Origin: Akkermansia muciniphila
Lineage (GTDB): Bacteria > Verrucomicrobiota > Verrucomicrobiia > Limisphaerales > BJHT01
Direction of reading: 5' to 3'
Assembly (NCBI GenBank): GCA_945861535.1
Contig: CAMAUZ010000030.1
Coordinates: 1-64,000, forward strand
DNA length: 64,000 nucleotides
Part shown: positions 1-7,994 of the stretch, in pieces
Numbering within the stretch: the first letter of the stretch is position 1
Layout of the letters: each line of letters opens with the position of its first letter
Made by a program: the position numbers and the translations under genes
The notes under the pieces: generated by a model
Database searches by the model: none
The model's input: the letters and a program-made list of their open reading frames with translations, nothing else
What the model was told of the DNA's origin: nothing

Positions 1-129
1 CTGTCCCAAATGCTACAGATTGTGAGCGTCAACGCGTTTGAGCAAGTGCCTATGGCTGAGCTGTTTGCCAATATCGGCTCTCAAGATGAGGCTACCGCCT
101 CTCGTAACCAGTTGATGCTGTGGGACTAA
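1..129 (+). CDS. IS4 family transposase, C-terminal fragment
   Basis: An open frame from base 1 to the TAA at 127-129 gives 42 residues with the pattern of the end of IS4-type transposases: a hydrophobic helix with VNAFEQVP followed by the terminal NQLMLWD. Family members commonly end in a similar block (ILSLTLFEKTP then NQL.LF). The DDE catalytic residues would lie upstream, outside the window. The gene continues beyond the left edge, so intactness cannot be judged. It sits convergent with, and truncates, the restriction-modification gene on the other strand. Confidence 0.65.
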   Translation: MSQMLQIVSVNAFEQVPMAELFANIGSQDEATASRNQLMLWD

Positions 130-145
130 TATCCGGATGGTTATG
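1..145 (+). mobile_element. Right end of an IS4-type insertion sequence (truncated by window edge)
   Basis: The first 145 bases hold the 3' end of a transposase gene and then a probable terminal inverted repeat, which read outward from the inserted side is CATAACCATCCGGATATTAG (126-145). CAT-starting ends of this kind resemble the IS231/IS4 group. The left end and the matching repeat lie outside the window, so the exact boundary is inferred. It is placed at 145 because coding similarity of the neighbouring restriction-modification gene resumes at about 146-150. Confidence 0.6.
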
Positions 146-1428
146 ATGAGGGAGAGATTGAAGACTTCCGCCTCGCCCATCTGCTGCTGGCCGGCGTGGA
201 GTTCGAGGAGGATTTCCAGTTCGAGGGCGCGCAACTCGCGATAGGTGATAACGAGGAAATTGCCGCAGCCGCACGCGGGGTCGAGGAAGCGCAGGGCGGC
301 GATCTTTTTCTGGAGGGCGCTGAGGCGTTCGCGTTTGCCGATCTTGAGTTTCTTCGCCCGGTCGAACTCGGCGCTGAGATCGTCGAGGAACAGGGAACGG
401 ACGACTTTGAGGATGTTGCGCTCGGCCGTGTAGTGCGCGCCAATCTTCCGGCGTTCCTTGGCATCCATCACCGCCTGAAAGAGCGAGCCGAAGACGGCGG
501 GCGAGATCGAGTCCCATTCAAAAGCGCAACAGGCGAGGAGCTTCGCGCGCATGGCGCTGGTGAACGCGGGCAGCGCGAGACGCTCGGCAAAGAGCAGGCC
601 GTTGATGTAGGGAAACTGGGCGAGGTCGGGCTCGAGATGTTTTTGGCGGCGGTCTTCGGGCGTGTTGAGCACCTCGAACAGTTCGTGGAGCTTGGGGCCG
701 AGGTCGGAGCCGTCGGCGGCGGTGTGATCCTCCAGATAGAATTGAAAGGCCCGCGGGTCGAAGAGGCCATTGTCTTCCGCAAACAGGCAGAAGAGCAGGC
801 GGACGAGGAATTGCTTCAGTTCGTGCCCGGCGCGTCCGGGGACGTCGGTGCCGTAATCGCCCGCTTCCAGTGCGTCGTGCAGGTCGCACATGAGGCGCGT
901 GGCTTCTTCGTTGGCGGGGTCCTCGGGGTTTAGCTTGTGCCGCTTGTAACCCGCCATGAAGAAGAAGTGGCGGATGTGCTTGTGGAAATCAGCGAGCGGA
1001 AACTCAAACGAGGCCGGGAGGCGCTGAAGCTGCGGCGCTTCCGGGTCCGGCTCGGGTTCGAGATCATGGATGGCGATGCGCTGGAAGTCGGAGACGATGA
1101 GATAGCGGGGGACTTCGTTGCCACGGCCGCTGCTTATCAGGCCCTGGATATAGTCCATGCCCTGCCCATGCGCTTTGTCGAGGTCCTCACCCGCGCTCTT
1201 GTGTTCGACCAGCAGGGTGCCGGGCCAGTGAACATCAATGCTGCCCCACTGGCCGGAGAGCATCTTCACCCGGGCCTCGAAGATGGCGAAGTGGCGACGT
1301 TGCAGGCCGAAGACGCCGAAGAAGTCCTCCCAAAACGGCTGGCGCTCGGCGGCTTCGCGGGTCTCGTCCTGCCACTTTTTGGAGAAGGCGATGGCGCGGT
1401 GTTTGATTTCGGTCCACGAGAGTGGCAT
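146..1428 (-). pseudogene. Type IIL (MmeI-like) restriction-modification enzyme, truncated by the IS
   Basis: About 427 residues resemble the N-terminal half of MmeI-type fused endonuclease-methyltransferases. A PD-(D/E)xK-like nuclease core is seen at D65 and E75-H-K77 (IDVHWPG then LLVEHKS). A helical spacer follows, then GAHYT at 330-334, typical of the start of N6-adenine methylases, and SAM-binding motif I FLDPACGCGNF at 381-391. Similarity stops after VFNLSL (about residue 427). The frame then runs into IS sequence and ends in unrelated residues at base 13. The NPPF/NPPY catalytic motif and the target-recognition domain are therefore missing here, so methylation and cutting should be lost unless the remainder lies beyond the IS. 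Start ATG at 1428. Confidence 0.8.
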
Positions 1429-1524
1429 GGGGGAATCGTAGGGATTTTCGGCGGGGGTGCAACTCTGGCGACAATTGCCCGGACGCCCCGAGCAGACCGG
1501 GGCGGCCGATGTGCCAAGCCGCTG

Positions 1525-1603
1525 GGTAGGGCGCGCCTGTCCTCAGCGCGCCGCCGCGGTGTCCGCACGGCCCACGGCGCGCTGGGGACAGACGCGCCCT
1601 ACC
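1525..1603. repeat. 79-bp palindromic dispersed repeat, copy 1
   Basis: Outer arms GGTAGGGCGCGCCTGTCCTC and GGGACAGACGCGCCCTACC pair with each other around a variable centre. An element of the same 79-bp length with nearly the same arms is at 44212-44290. It lies in the 385-bp gap between the restriction-modification fragment and the next gene, where nothing else is seen apart from a short palindromic patch near 1610-1660. Confidence 0.85.
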
Positions 1604-1813
1604 ACAACGGCATTCCTCTCACCCTCAACCTCTCCCGCCAGGGGCGAGGGGACAGTGCACGGCGTCGCCGGAAAATGAGGGACGTCGGGTCGGAGCAGAA
1701 GGCTATCGACCCGGACACCAAGCCCTGAGCGCCCCCCCCGAAAGGATTTCCTTCACCGACCCGGAACGGATAGGAAGGGGGCGAAGATTGCGACCGAACC
1801 ATCCCTATCAGCC

Positions 1814-2551
1814 ATGCTCAAGTTCGAGGGAAAACACTGGCAAGAATCCGGCCCACCCGAAATGCAGGTGGTCCTCTGGCATTCTCCCGTCGCCGCGCCC
1901 CGCATCCGGTGGAGCATCGAGCTGCCGTTCGTCCCCGCCGGGGTGGACCTGGAGAATGACTGCGAGAAGCCGGTCCGCCACTTCACCGTGGATGTCGATG
2001 GCTACCTGCCCGGGCCGACGGACTGGCACGACCTCGAGGGCCGGGTCTTTGCGCCGGTGCCGGAGGATGTTTTCGCCGGCCCCGAGATCCGGGTCTCGTC
2101 GTATGGGCCGGGGGATGTCCTGTGGAGAGGCCCGGACACGACGGCCTGCCTGGTGTGCTTCCGGAAGCGCGACGGCTGGCGGTTCCAGGTCGAGCTGAGC
2201 GCGTGGTTCACCCGCGAGGCCTCCAAGCTCTGGCAGATGCGCCAGATGTGCCAGCAACTGGTCCCCGCCGGCGGCGGCGAGGAAGCGGAGGAGGAACTCC
2301 CCGAGGAGTGGACGCAAAGCCGCGACCTCTACTGGATTGGCGACGTGGTCTTCGCCCAGGTCAACTGCGCCGTTCCCATCAACTCACCGCGGCCACACGA
2401 CGTCGCCCGGCGGATGGTCAAAGCCGCGCTGAACCTCACCGAGTTCCGCAGCGTCCGCATCAACGGCGAGAGGCAGGGCACCCCGCCCCCGCCAGAGCTG
2501 GCGGTCGCCGACTATGGCCGGCTCATGGTCATTACCACGCCGCACTTCTGA
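1814..2551 (+). CDS. Hypothetical protein, 245 aa
   Basis: I do not recognise this family. The protein is soluble, with no signal peptide or membrane segment, rich in Trp and acidic residues. An acidic stretch (GGGEEAEEELPEEW) lies near residues 156-169. Codon use matches the GC-rich background, and the frame is clean from ATG at 1814 to TGA at 2551. After the stop the same frame stays open for about 70 codons and encodes D-x-K-I heptads (see the 21-bp array at 2630), so the protein may once have had a coiled-coil tail. Accessory surroundings suggest a non-core role. No function is proposed. Confidence 0.6.
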   Translation: MLKFEGKHWQESGPPEMQVVLWHSPVAAPRIRWSIELPFVPAGVDLENDCEKPVRHFTVDVDGYLPGPTDWHDLEGRVFAPVPEDVFAGPEIRVSSYGPGDVLWRGPDTTACLVCFRKRDGWRFQVELSAWFTREASKLWQMRQMCQQLVPAGGGEEAEEELPEEWTQSRDLYWIGDVVFAQVNCAVPINSPRPHDVARRMVKAALNLTEFRSVRINGERQGTPPPPELAVADYGRLMVITTPHF

Positions 2552-2629
2552 AACGGACCCGGCCTTGACCACCCAGGGCAGGCCGTTGTCCACGCGCACT
2601 GGCTGCCAGACCGCCAAACCGGGGACGAG

Positions 2630-2871
2630 GACGGTAAAATCAGGGACCCAGACCAGTCGGGAAACGAGCTAGACCATAAAATCAAGGAGCTGGACGGTAA
2701 AATTGGTGAGCTAGACCGATCGGAGCACGACCTCGACGACGTCCAGGTCATCCATTTTATGGTCTAGGTCATTCATTTTATGGTCTAGGTCATTCATTTT
2801 ATGGTCTAGGTCATCCATTTTGTGGTCTAGGGCATTTTGCGACCGGTCTAGGGCAGTTGTTGGGTGGTTTA
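2630..2871. repeat. Convergent array of 21-bp units
   Basis: Five 21-bp units run from 2630 to 2734 (consensus GACCATAAAATCAAGGAGCT). After an 11-base centre, six 21-bp units run from 2746 to 2871 in the opposite sense (consensus GGTCATTCATTTTATGGTCT). The core CTAGACCATAAAAT of the left side is the complement of ATTTTATGGTCTAG on the right. Units are 21 bp, so each half codes for heptads: D-x-K-I-x-E-L on the plus strand and LDHKMND on the minus strand. The units touch one another and lack spacers, so this is not CRISPR. The unusual AT content of the cores makes the array stand out from its surroundings. Confidence 0.85.
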
Positions 2872-3002
2872 GGTCGTGGAACGGGTGGATGGCTTTGGTA
2901 AAAGGCCAGCTCGCCTGCTTGACAGGATGGTCGGAATAGGGAATTCTCCGACCGTTCCCGCATCCGTAACCCATCATGTAAAACTCAACCCCAACATCAT
3001 CA

Positions 3003-3904
3003 TGCCCTCCATCGAAGCCATTATCCTCCGTGCGCAAGCCACCAGTGACACTCAGGCCGCCATTGCCGCCACCTGGGTTTGGGATGAAAAAACTTCGGCC
3101 GAGTGGGTCGCCGACTTGACGGCGATTGATACGAAGAAGATCGTTGTGTCGGATTTGGAGGGGGCGCAACTGCTGGCGCGCGCGGACTTCCAGAACACCA
3201 TCACCACGCTCCATGATCGCACCGTCGAGGGTCTCGGCATGGCGCGCGTGAAATGGCGCAAGGACGCCGCCAAGAAGGCCATTCTCTCCAACCTCAGCGC
3301 CTCGGGCGGCGGGCGCGAGACGGTGGAACGCGAGGCGCAGGCGTGGGAGAGCGTGTGGCAGAGTTTTGATGAGACCTGGCAACCCAGCGCGACCAACAAC
3401 ATCGCCGACTTCCGTATCCTGATCGCGAGCACGACGACGCTGGAAAAAGCCTACGGAAATGCGCACACGGTCTGGCGCAAGGGCGTCGAGGAGCTGCAGG
3501 CGGAAGCGGAGGCGCTCTGGGATGATTGCGTGGCGTGGTATGAGGCGGCCACGACGCTTTTCAAGGAAGGCACGGCCATCGGGGACTTGCTCCGCTCGAC
3601 CATCCCGACCAGCCCGCAGAGTCCGGAGCCGACCGCGCTGGAGATCGCCTCGGCCACGCCCGGCGCGGGCGGGTCCGTCACGGTGGGCTACGTGCCCGGC
3701 GGCGGCGCGCACGCGACCTCGGGGTTCCTGCAATGGCGGATCGTCGGCGTGGACGCGGATTTTGCCCACGACGTGCCGACCATCCCGGCCGGACAGACGG
3801 TCGTGACGGGCGGCACGGCGGGGCAGGTGGTTGAGTTCCGCACGTTCCTCGCCAACAGTGCTGGCACGGTGCTCAGCGCCGTGCAGTCGGCGACCTTGGT
3901 CTAA
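3003..3904 (+). CDS. Hypothetical protein with C-terminal fibronectin-like domain
   Basis: About 300 aa. The start is set at ATG 3003 (MPSIEAII), because upstream codons look non-coding. Residues 1-190 are alpha-helical, with many Trp and Glu residues and no signal peptide. After a Pro-rich linker (TSPQSPEPTA) the last 90 residues are Gly/Thr/Val-rich and alternate like a beta-sandwich of the fibronectin type III kind. A second damaged copy of the C-terminal domain lies 200 bp downstream (4110-4325), so the locus has been duplicated. Resembles uncharacterised proteins of environmental bacteria; function unknown. Confidence 0.7.
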
Positions 3905-3936
3905 GGCGTTTCCATTCGGTTGAAACCGGAATTGAA

Positions 3937-4058
3937 ACCACAGAGACACGATGAACACAGAGAAAAACGACGGCCGGCTTCGGGGAGTTACCAATTAGTG
4001 AACCCTGATTGACCGGGAAATCCTTGGCTTTTCTCTGTGTTCATCGTGTCTCTGTGGT
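3937..4058. repeat. Palindromic element with 30-bp perfect inverted arms
   Basis: ACCACAGAGACACGATGAAC and ten further bases (3937-3966) are exactly complementary to 4029-4058. The 62-bp centre has no open frame of note. The element separates the fibronectin-like gene from its damaged second copy. Confidence 0.85.
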
Positions 4059-4109
4059 GCAAATGAATCAGCCCGACTGACTGGTTACATCTAAGGCGGG
4101 GCATCCCAG

Positions 4110-4325
4110 CATCAGCCCCAGTGCGGCGCGCACTCCAGCACGCCGATGGGGCAATGGCAGATGGCGGGCGTGGCGGGTGATTTTGGCCATGCCATCACGC
4201 TCCATCCCGCCGGGCAGACGATCACGGTCGCCGCCGCCGCCGGTGCCACCGTCGAGCTGCGCGTCCGCACGACCAACCGCTCGGGCACGACGTTCGGGGA
4301 GGTGAAGACGGTGACGTTGATTTGA
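4110..4325 (+). pseudogene. Duplicated C-terminal fragment of the 3003-3904 gene
   Basis: The frame ending at TGA 4323-4325 reads GAHSSTPMGQWQMAGVAGDF, then PAGQTITV and VELRVRTTNRSGTTFGE. This lines up with the end of the preceding protein (GAHATSGFLQWRIVG, PAGQTVVTGG, VEFRTFLANSAGT). Only the last 70 or so residues of the domain remain, and no ribosome-binding site or credible start is visible. It is best read as a remnant of a tandem paralogue. The stretch from 4326 to 4592 holds nothing recognisable. Confidence 0.7.
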
Positions 4326-4592
4326 ACCAACCTCATGCAGTCAGGGGAAACGGAGCGCCGGATTCGCGACCGCGACCACGTCCCTCTGCGGTGGAAGCCC
4401 CAAACCATCCGCCCGCCCGCCAGGCGCATCCATTGGGTGATTCCGAAACGGCCGGCTGGCAAATTGCCGCCCCTTGGCAAGCTGGGTGTTGTTGCGGCTT
4501 CCACGCCCCCGTGGTCCCCCGTGGCTGCCGCCAGCTAAGCTGCCCTCCGGTAAATGCGTAAACCAGGGCCGCAGCCCATTCCGAGTATCGGG

Positions 4593-6818
4593 CTAGAAGC
4601 GGTATTCCATGCCCAGCTTGAGATTCCGGCCCGGTTGGTTGTAGCCGCTGCCGTGCGTCCGGTAGTCCTCGTTGAGCAGATTCTCCAGCGCGGCGGTGAC
4701 GAAGTATTTCCCCTTCCAGTCGTAGCCGGTGCGGAAGTTCAACGTGGCCCAGCCGGGCGTGCCACCGGGCGGGATGCGTTGGGTGTCGCGCTGGTCGTCG
4801 GGTGAGAGGCGGTCCTGCTTCGCGGTCAGCAGGCCGAACACTTCGGCAAAGAACCCGGGGCGGCCGGCCTCCCAGCGCAGTCCGGCCAGACCGGTCAGCG
4901 GATGCATCCGGGTCATGGGTGCTCGCACGCTCGCGGTTGTGGAGGTGGGAAACGCATCGGCCTCGCCTTCCTGCCACGCGCCGCTGCCGAAGAGCGTGAG
5001 GCCGTCGCCGAGCCGGACGCGCGCGGAGAGTTCGACGCCGTGCAGCCAGCCCTGGCTGGCGTTGCGTTTGGTCACTTCCCGCGCGCCGCCGATGATCGCG
5101 CCGGTGGGGGTGCGCACGATGAGGTCGTCGATGAAGGTGTGATAATACGCCGCGCCCGCCTCCCAGTTTTGCTGGACGGTCTGCGCGCCGACCTCGCCCG
5201 TGAGGAATTTTTCCGGCTCGAGGTTGAGGGCGGCGGTTTCCAGTTCGCCGCTGCGGGCGATGTCAAAGCGCGTGAGGTCGCTCAGATTCGGCGCGCGGAA
5301 GCCCTGCGAGACGCCGGTGTACAGGCTCCACCGTTTGGCGGCATCGGGATGCCACAGCAGCCGGCCGCTGCCGACGAGGCTCGACCAGTCCTCCCGGAAC
5401 GAGGTCGCGGCCCCCGTGGCCGGGTCGCGCAGCCGCCCCGCGTCCGCCTGCGCCCAGGTGAAGCGCCCGCCCAGGGTGAAGCTCACCTGTTCCCCGAGCG
5501 GAATCTCATCCTGTGCGTACAGGCCGAACAGATCGTAATTCGCGTTGTCCGCCACCGGACCCTGGGTGGCCTGCGAGGTCTGCACGCCCAGCGCGTTGAA
5601 CTCGCGCTGCGAGGAATCCACGAAGTCGCGATAATGCTCCACGCCGTAAGTCCACCGGCCGAGCGGCGAGGGGCTGACGCCTTGCAGCGAGAGGCCCAGC
5701 GTGTCCACGTCCACGGTGTTGCGCTGCTGGGTGCGGTTGCCGCGCTCGACGAACTGCTGCTCGTCCTGCAGGTGCCATGAGGCGGTGGCCGTGAATTCAT
5801 CGCCGCGCTCCGTTTCGTGGGTTAGGCGCGCATAGGTGAGCTGCCGGGTCTGGTCAAAGAGGTGCTGCCGGTCGGTGCCACGCAGCAGCCCTTCCCAGGT
5901 CAGGCCGTAGCTGGTCCGGTGCGTGCGCTCCACGTCGTCCTGTTCGGTCCGCTGATAGGCGAACGTCAGCTTGGTGCGGGGGTTAAAAAAGTATTCGGCT
6001 TTGAAGTCGGCGTCCCATTGCTCGTAGCCGGTGTGCGGCTGGCGGCCCACGGCGTCGCCACCTTGCACGTCGCCGAAGGTCTTGGCCGTCAGCCCGAGCG
6101 CGAAGCCCCACTGCTCGCGCTCGGAAGCATTGATTTCACCGCGCCCCAAGTGCGCCCGCTCCGCCGAGCCGAACCGGTAGTAGGCCGCCCCGCCCCAGTT
6201 CGCGCCGTCGCTGGCGCGATAGCTGGGCGCCCGCAGCAGCGCGTTGACCGTACCGCCCACGGCGTCGCTGCCATACAGTACGGAGCTGGGGCCTTTGACG
6301 ACTTCGAGCCGGTCCGCCGCCAGTGCGTCCACGGTGCTCCAGTATTGGTTCGGGCCCTCCCGGAAGGTGGAGTTGTTAAGCCGGATGCCGTCCACCAGCG
6401 CCACGGTGCGGAAGCCGGTGAAGCCGCGCAGATACGGCGAACCCTGCCCGCGCGCCGTCTGCTGCACCAGCACGCCGGGCGTTTCCAGCAAGGCTTCCGG
6501 CACGCTCGCCGCCATCTGCTCGCGCCGCAGCGTCGGGCCGGCAATGGGCTTGGTGGCGAAGGGCAGATCAAGCTGCCGCTGCCCCCGCCGCGTGGCGGTG
6601 ACGATGACTTCGTCCAGGCGGGGGATCTCCTTGGTTGCCGCTACGGTCTCGCCGAACGCGTTGGTGAAAATGCTCTGTGCCCGGACGGACAGGGGATCCA
6701 GCGCCAGGCACAGCGTGCAGAAAACCCCCCTGGTGGATCGAGCTTTAGAAATTCGGGGTCGGTTCACGCGCGGAAAATTGCCGCCAGCGAACCCTGATTC
6801 AAGGAAATAGCTTCCCAA
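4593..6818 (-). CDS. TonB-dependent outer-membrane receptor
   Basis: 741 aa. It has a TonB box with following segment (LDEVIVTATRRGQ, residues 68-80), a plug domain (about 80-200) with PYLRGFTGFRTVALVDGIRL and VVKGPSSVLYGSDAVGGTVN, and a beta-barrel ending in the aromatic C-terminus GMEYRF. Family role: energy-dependent import of metal complexes or other scarce ligands across the outer membrane. The plug and barrel resemble haem/siderophore-type receptors, but the ligand cannot be read from the sequence. The N-terminus is odd: the first 28 residues look non-coding and the signal-like segment (29-48) is weak, so the start may be wrong or damaged. It is divergent from the 7117 gene, whose product may belong to the same uptake function. 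Confidence 0.85.
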   Translation of the reverse strand: MGSYFLESGFAGGNFPRVNRPRISKARSTRGVFCTLCLALDPLSVRAQSIFTNAFGETVAATKEIPRLDEVIVTATRRGQRQLDLPFATKPIAGPTLRREQMAASVPEALLETPGVLVQQTARGQGSPYLRGFTGFRTVALVDGIRLNNSTFREGPNQYWSTVDALAADRLEVVKGPSSVLYGSDAVGGTVNALLRAPSYRASDGANWGGAAYYRFGSAERAHLGRGEINASEREQWGFALGLTAKTFGDVQGGDAVGRQPHTGYEQWDADFKAEYFFNPRTKLTFAYQRTEQDDVERTHRTSYGLTWEGLLRGTDRQHLFDQTRQLTYARLTHETERGDEFTATASWHLQDEQQFVERGNRTQQRNTVDVDTLGLSLQGVSPSPLGRWTYGVEHYRDFVDSSQREFNALGVQTSQATQGPVADNANYDLFGLYAQDEIPLGEQVSFTLGGRFTWAQADAGRLRDPATGAATSFREDWSSLVGSGRLLWHPDAAKRWSLYTGVSQGFRAPNLSDLTRFDIARSGELETAALNLEPEKFLTGEVGAQTVQQNWEAGAAYYHTFIDDLIVRTPTGAIIGGAREVTKRNASQGWLHGVELSARVRLGDGLTLFGSGAWQEGEADAFPTSTTASVRAPMTRMHPLTGLAGLRWEAGRPGFFAEVFGLLTAKQDRLSPDDQRDTQRIPPGGTPGWATLNFRTGYDWKGKYFVTAALENLLNEDYRTHGSGYNQPGRNLKLGMEYRF

Positions 6819-7116
6819 ATCCCTGCTACCAGCCGGACCATCTCGGATGGGTACAGATCAACTCGCACGAGACCGGGAATTGGTCCGGCCGCAGTATCTT
6901 CCGCGCGCGCCACCCGGCGGCGAGACCCGCACCGTTTCCGGACGTTCCCTTCCCGTGTCCATCCGTGGTTTAACTTCGGCGGTCGGGTTCATGGCAACGC
7001 CCAGATGATCCGGGGAGCCCGGAGTTCCACCGACCCAATGCGGCGAGGTTGGTCCAGTTTTACCTTGAATACCCGGGTAGCATGCCGCTATCCAACGCGC
7101 GCTCGTAAACGCTTTC

Positions 7117-7506
7117 GTGAAATTCATCGGCAACATCTTGCTCACCCTCGCCATCCTCGGCGCGACCAACGGCCACTGGGCCGTGTTGCAGACCGTGGCG
7201 TGGACGCGGATGCTGGCCGAATTCTCCCAGACCGCCTCGATCGAGACCGCCATCGCCAAGACCTTCAACGGCCAGCATCCCTGCGAAATGTGCGTGCAGA
7301 TCAAGCAGGGCAAGGACGCTGAAACCGCGGATGCCAAGGATCTGCCGCTGAAATTGGTGTCGCTCAAGATCGACTTTTTCCTCGCGCCCGCGGAACTCCT
7401 CCTCGCCGCGCTGGTGCTGCCGCCGCCGGGCCAGCCGGCGGACACGGCCGCGCCCAGCCGGACCTCGGTGCCCTCCGTTCCCCCTCCCCGCAGCCTCGTT
7501 GGTTAG
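7117..7506 (+). CDS. Small secreted/membrane protein with HPCxxC motif
   Basis: 129 aa from a GTG start at 7117. An N-terminal hydrophobic segment (MKFIGNILLTLAILGA) serves as signal or anchor. It is followed by GHWAVLQTVAWTRML and a conserved-looking NGQHPCEMCVQI (about 51-62). A Pro-rich C-terminus closes the protein. I recall similar short proteins with W-AVLQ...HPC-x-x-C next to TonB-dependent receptors in Verrucomicrobia and Bacteroidetes. The His-Cys-x-x-Cys cluster would suit a metal or redox role. It lies between two TonB receptor genes, so an accessory role in metal uptake is an inference. Confidence 0.65.
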   Translation: MKFIGNILLTLAILGATNGHWAVLQTVAWTRMLAEFSQTASIETAIAKTFNGQHPCEMCVQIKQGKDAETADAKDLPLKLVSLKIDFFLAPAELLLAALVLPPPGQPADTAAPSRTSVPSVPPPRSLVG

Positions 7507-7750
7507 TCATCCGAGTGCGGTCGTGCCTTGACGGGCATGGACCGCGTTCCCCTCCCCATCGGAAGAGTGTCGTAGTCAGACTGTATCTGGCCGCGACCGA
7601 GACCAACGAAGTCCTGCAGTGATTCCTTTAAGTTCGTGTTCGATCTATTGCGGTGTGCCCGCCAAGCGCGCCGCCCGAAAAGCTATTCCTACCCATGGTC
7701 CGTGGACCGCTGGGGAACTGGCACGGTCGTTACTCGCCATCGGCCGGCGT

Positions 7751-7889
7751 GCGGGCGTCCCGCCCGCTCACCGCGAAGAAATGGGTCGTGCGCGTGGGCC
7801 TGACAGTACGGCAGGTGATGACCTTGGTTCGCGCCCGACCCAGCGTACCGCGACGTTGTGCGGACGGGGTGAGCGGGCGGGACGCCCGC
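7751..7889. repeat. Palindromic element with 22-bp perfect arms
   Basis: GCGGGCGTCCCGCCCGCTCA plus CC (7751-7772) is exactly complementary to 7868-7889. The element fills part of the 488-bp gap upstream of the second TonB receptor. I looked there for a cobalamin-type riboswitch box and found none. Confidence 0.8.
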
Positions 7890-7994
7890 GTGCCACCGGC
7901 TTTGTTTCACGTCGCCCGGCAGCGCGGTCAGTCGGGACATTTATCCGCCCGCGCCTTCCAATTGTTTTCATTCCATTGCCAACCAACCAAATCC

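Noticed and set aside
2630-2871. CRISPR array
   Set aside because: The 21-bp units are directly adjacent without spacers, face each other and encode heptads. No cas genes nearby.
2711-3994. 427-aa frame on the minus strand
   Set aside because: It is antisense to the well-formed 3003-3904 gene and its end is only the translated 21-bp units. No family resemblance.
7507-7994. Cobalamin or other riboswitch before the TonB receptor
   Set aside because: No recognisable B12-box or other conserved aptamer core; the gap is explained by a palindromic repeat.
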